Positions 60,937 through 64,000 of a stretch of DNA of 64,000 nucleotides are shown piece by piece; position 1 is the stretch's first letter; each line of letters begins with the position of its first letter. The notes beneath the pieces were generated by a model, which did not search any database, was not told where the DNA came from, and was given only the letters and a program-made list of their open reading frames with translations. The translations under genes and the position numbers were made by a program. Where the stretch lies: NCBI GenBank assembly GCA_006538405.1, contig BJKQ01000016.1, forward strand, positions 248,001-312,000, written 5' to 3'. This DNA is from Hansfordia pulvinata. Lineage: Eukaryota > Ascomycota > Sordariomycetes > Xylariales.

Positions 60937-61721
60937 AGGCTGTGGCGGCGGCGGCGGCGCCCGGGCTCGTGGGAGTGGTCCAGGTCGGGCCCCTGGCGCA
61001 GCTCCGTCCACAGCAGGGTGCCGACGGCGTCGCTGATGACGGGGGCGTTGAAGAGGCGGCGGCAGGCGCGGATGCCCACCGTGGGGTCGGGCTCGTTGCC
61101 GATCAGGCGGATCTCGTCGAGGGTCAGGGGGTGCCGGGGGAAGGCGAAGGCGGAGGAGTTGGAGCCTGAGCCGGAGCCGGAGCCGGAGGTGGTCGTGGTG
61201 GTCCCGGTGGAAGTGGAAGTGGAGGAGTGGCAGTTGTTGGTGACGCGGACGGTCCCCGCGTCGGCGGCGGCGGGGAAGTGGTGCTGCAGAAAGTCGCGGA
61301 GGAACTCGTCGGCGTCGTGGACGGCCTCGCGGCGGCGCTGGTCGGCCTCGCGGCGCAGCAGGAGGGCGTCCACGTGCGCCAGGAGGGCGTTGACGGGCTT
61401 CGTCGTCGTCGTTGCCGGGGCGGCGCTGGTGTTGATGTTGATGTTGCTGGCGGAGGAGGAGGAAGGGGGCGCCGGCAGGGTCAGGGGCGTGGCGCCGGAG
61501 GGCGTCCACGCCGCCGCGGCGGCGGCGCTCGCCACGGAGAGGTTGCGCTCCCGGCCCCGCCACCCGGAGATGGAGGAGGGGCCGAGGCCTGCCGCCGCCG
61601 CCGCGCAGCTGCTGCTCTGCGGGCGGCGGTGGTTGTTGTTGCTGTTGTTGTTGCTGTTGCTTTTGTGGTGGTGAGGCGGCGGGGAGCCCACCTGCGTGTT
61701 GATGTGGAGCGTGGGTCTCAT
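60021..61721 (-). CDS. Low-complexity poly-Asn/Ser/Asp/Ala protein with a conserved Cys segment
   Basis: A single-exon frame of 566 aa from the first true ATG (MRPTLHINTQVGSPPPHH); the frame is open about 110 nt further upstream but has no ATG there. Trinucleotide repeats encode Asn/Ser runs, poly-Ala, (GS)n, two poly-Asp blocks and a poly-Arg run. Two parts look like ordered protein: AHVDALLLRREADQRRREAV with HPLTLDEIRLIGNEPDPTVG and ACRRLFNAPVISDAV, and later WCAMSYEEACPDPECRQWQA followed by WAGMLHKDGCPRAA, where four Cys could bind a metal. The C-terminus GPWADKLLQAVRWVRDREGA is amphipathic. No known family; no signal peptide or membrane segment. Basic and acidic tracts suggest a nuclear protein, which is only inference. 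Confidence 0.7.
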
Positions 61722-64000
61722 GCTGGGCTTGGGCCTTGTGGCAAGAGGACGGCTTGGGGTGAATAGGGCGCGTGTCCGTTGAGTGGCGGAGAGCTTGTCA
61801 AGAGACGAGTGTTCACTCACTCCGTCACTCACTCACTGCTAGAGTCCGCTTGCTCTCTGTGGGAGATGGCTGGCGCCGGGGATGACGGCGAGCTGGTTGC
61901 TCGGTGTTTTTCCTGAGGCGGTGGCTCCTGGGAAGAAGTGTCTTCAGGAGACTCGGAGCTTCTGGCGTGGCGCTCGTGTCTGCTCGAACCTGACGTGGAT
62001 GCCGATATCTGCCTGCCTCGATGGTGGGTTGATGTGTGTGGTGTGATCTGCGGTCTGGTCTGTCTCGAGCGGGATATCAGGGCCTCTTAAGCCCCGCCCC
62101 CTCAATCCAGCAATCAGGCGTCCCGTTGGCAACGAACGGCTCGAAAGGCGCGGGTGTGCTGTATCAACACAACGACATGGCTGTGGGCTTTCGGAAGGGC
62201 AGGCCAGCCTTGTCTCGAGACGGAAGGGGAGGGAGGAACCCGACAGGGGGGGAAGAAAAGCCTCGAAGCAAGCCGGACCGTCGTCGAACGAAGAGGCGCT
62301 CAGGGGTTCATTGAGCCCGACCGCGCCCGAGGAACAATGGCGGGGAGGAGGGACAATGCAGCGCGGGCGGGGGCCGGGGAAGACGAGCCGGTGGTGAACA
62401 GGCCCTTGTGTTGTCTTGTTTGTGGTGGCGCGACAACAAAGAGGCCAGGCCGGGTTGGAGGGCCTGAACAACACGACGGCAATCAGTGCCAGACGCCTGT
62501 TTGTCTGCGCCTGTATGTCTGTCTGCCTGTCTGTCTGTGCAGTTTGCCTGGGCTTGGTCCCCCCGGAAGAGACGCGGACAAATCGAGGCTCGAGGAACAA
62601 ACAGTGCCCGAGCAGGAGAGGACAAAGAGACTATAAGACAATGGCCGGGCTTGGTGGTTGTGGTCCCCGGCCTGGCGTCTTTTTTTCTTCTTCTTTCTTT
62701 CTTTCTTCTCCCCCTTCCTGCCTGCGCTTGCGCTTGTGTGTGGGTGTGGATGCGGGTGTGGGTGTGCCGCCGCTGCCGCCGCCGGTGCTGCTGCTGCCGT
62801 TGCTGCTGATGCTGTTGCTGGTTTTGCTATGCCCCGCCCCGTCTCGCGAGATTCGATCCTTTGCGCTCTGACCCGACGCGCGTGTGTGTTGCGTTGAGCT
62901 GTTCAGACGGGAGGTGGCAATATTCGTATCAAGCAGAGCGGAACCGAACGGGAGGGAACCGAGATATGGGGTGGAGGGGGAGGGAAGGCAGGGCAGGAGG
63001 AAGGAATGCTGCCGGGGGGGCCCAATGCGAGCGAGGTCTGTAGTCTGACGTCTGAGACGAGCGGCGAGATCCCATCTGCCACGCTGGCAACGCTCTCAGG
63101 CCGCAAGTGGAAAGGCAGACCGCTCATCCGCCGGCTCCGGGGGGGTTGTTGTGTGTTGGGGGAGGGGACCGGCGGGCCGGGTGAAGGATGCGGACAATCA
63201 AAGAGAGAGGACGACTCGACACGACATGCAAGACGACGAGACGACACGAGACGACACGAGACGCGACGACGCTACGAGTACTCACAGCAAGCAACAGCAA
63301 CAGCCAGCAGCAGCACCTTGGTTTCTGGTAGAGGGCGCGCAGAGGGCGGCGAGGCCGGTGATTCGTCGTCCCCGCTCCGTGTTCCTGCGCCGGGGTCGAG
63401 GCGGACCGTTGATCTACAAAATCGCCCATCGAACAGAGTTTAGCGACATCGTGATGGGGATCCTTCCGGGCGCCTAGCGTCTCGCCGGGGCTCTGACTGG
63501 CTCTCCGTCGCTGGCACTGCTGGGCCGTTCCCTGCGGTTCATTCCGCCAAAGGAGCCAACTAACTAGCCGTGCTAACAACCAACCCCTCAACAATTTTTT
63601 TTTTTTTCTTTCTCCGAGTCTTCCTTCTGCGTCTGGCTGCAAGTAGTGGGTTGGTTGGTTGGTTGGTTGGCTGGCTGGGCGCTCTCCTCCTCGCACCCAA
63701 TAGCAGCGTGCGTCATTGTCTGTCTGTCCGGTCTGTCGGTCTGTCTGCCTGGACAAGGATCAGACGTCAGGGGTAGGTCAAGTAAGGTACGAGCAGACAA
63801 CGAGCAAGCCGAAGCGAGCTCTGATAGGTCCTAAATGCTTTCGCTTTGTGTCTGTCTACTCGTACTCACTCGAGTCCGCATCTGTCGTCGAAATAAGTGT
63901 GTGGGGATGTCCGTGCCCTATCTGTCCTCCCCTCCCCTCCCCTCCCCCGGTCTGTGTCTGCTCGGTAGCGGGTCTTTCCCTCTCCCCAAAAAGTGACAGA
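61722..64000. repeat. Upstream region rich in microsatellites
   Basis: It holds CTGTCTGT repeats (62510-62545, 63715-63750), CTTTCTTT (62685-62710), GCTGCTGCC (62770-62830), ACGACACGAG repeats (63217-63265), GGTT repeats (63648-63670) and T12 (63596-63607). TACGAGTA or its complement is at 63273 and 63857. Frames of 100-220 aa here (61944-62600 -, 63124-63756 -, 63006-63443 +) translate these repeats and are not supported as genes. Confidence 0.55.

Noticed and set aside
61944..63756. Several frames of 100-218 aa on both strands
   Set aside because: They translate CTGT, GGTT, ACGACACGAG and GCTGCC microsatellites upstream of the poly-Asn protein gene.

Overview
This window is nuclear DNA from a filamentous ascomycete (Pezizomycotina, probably a Sordariomycete; species not identified). 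The evidence is short GT..AG introns with CTAAC/CTGAC-type branch sites, typical fungal families (HIR1, Ktr/GT15 mannosyltransferase, Zn2Cys6 regulator, F-box protein), GC-rich low-complexity genes, and very AT-rich blocks of dead retrotransposons with the pattern left by repeat-induced point mutation (RIP).

Layout. 1-10.2 kb: a ZNF830/CCDC16-like zinc-finger protein (+), the histone chaperone subunit HIR1 (-), an Ego1/LAMTOR1-like lysosomal/vacuolar anchor (+) and a small conserved Cys-rich protein (-). 10.2-20.6 kb: about 10.4 kb with no gene I can support, rich in C tracts and in the octamer TACGAGTA. 20.6-26.7 kb: an F-box protein (+) and a GT15 mannosyltransferase (+). 26.9-52.5 kb: an AT-rich island. 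It holds a 14.2 kb chromovirus-type Ty3/gypsy element on the minus strand (184-bp LTRs, AATAA target duplication), interrupted by a second chromovirus (LTRs of about 0.5 kb). Then comes a 3 kb segment of ordinary base composition, and then a 7.26 kb second copy of the first element on the plus strand (184-bp LTRs, TATAA target duplication). The 3 kb segment carries a tiny secreted, Kex2-type, four-cysteine peptide gene and a decayed gene with C-to-T type stops. 53.4-64 kb: an ambiguous low-complexity locus, a Zn2Cys6 regulator (-) divergent from an ochratoxinase-like amidohydrolase (+), and a poly-Asn/poly-Asp protein (-).

Three well-conserved genes (ZNF830-like, HIR1, GT15) contain four single-base reading-frame breaks. 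All look like missing bases, three in C/G runs and one in or near such a run, so they are more likely consensus errors than real pseudogenes. The coordinates given span these breaks.

Most interesting: the secreted CX3C-X14-CX3C peptide gene between two inverted, RIP-inactivated copies of one retroelement; the regulator/hydrolase divergent pair; and the intergenic TACGAGTA octamer. Most gene-free tracts show only microsatellites, homopolymers and open frames that look like chance.
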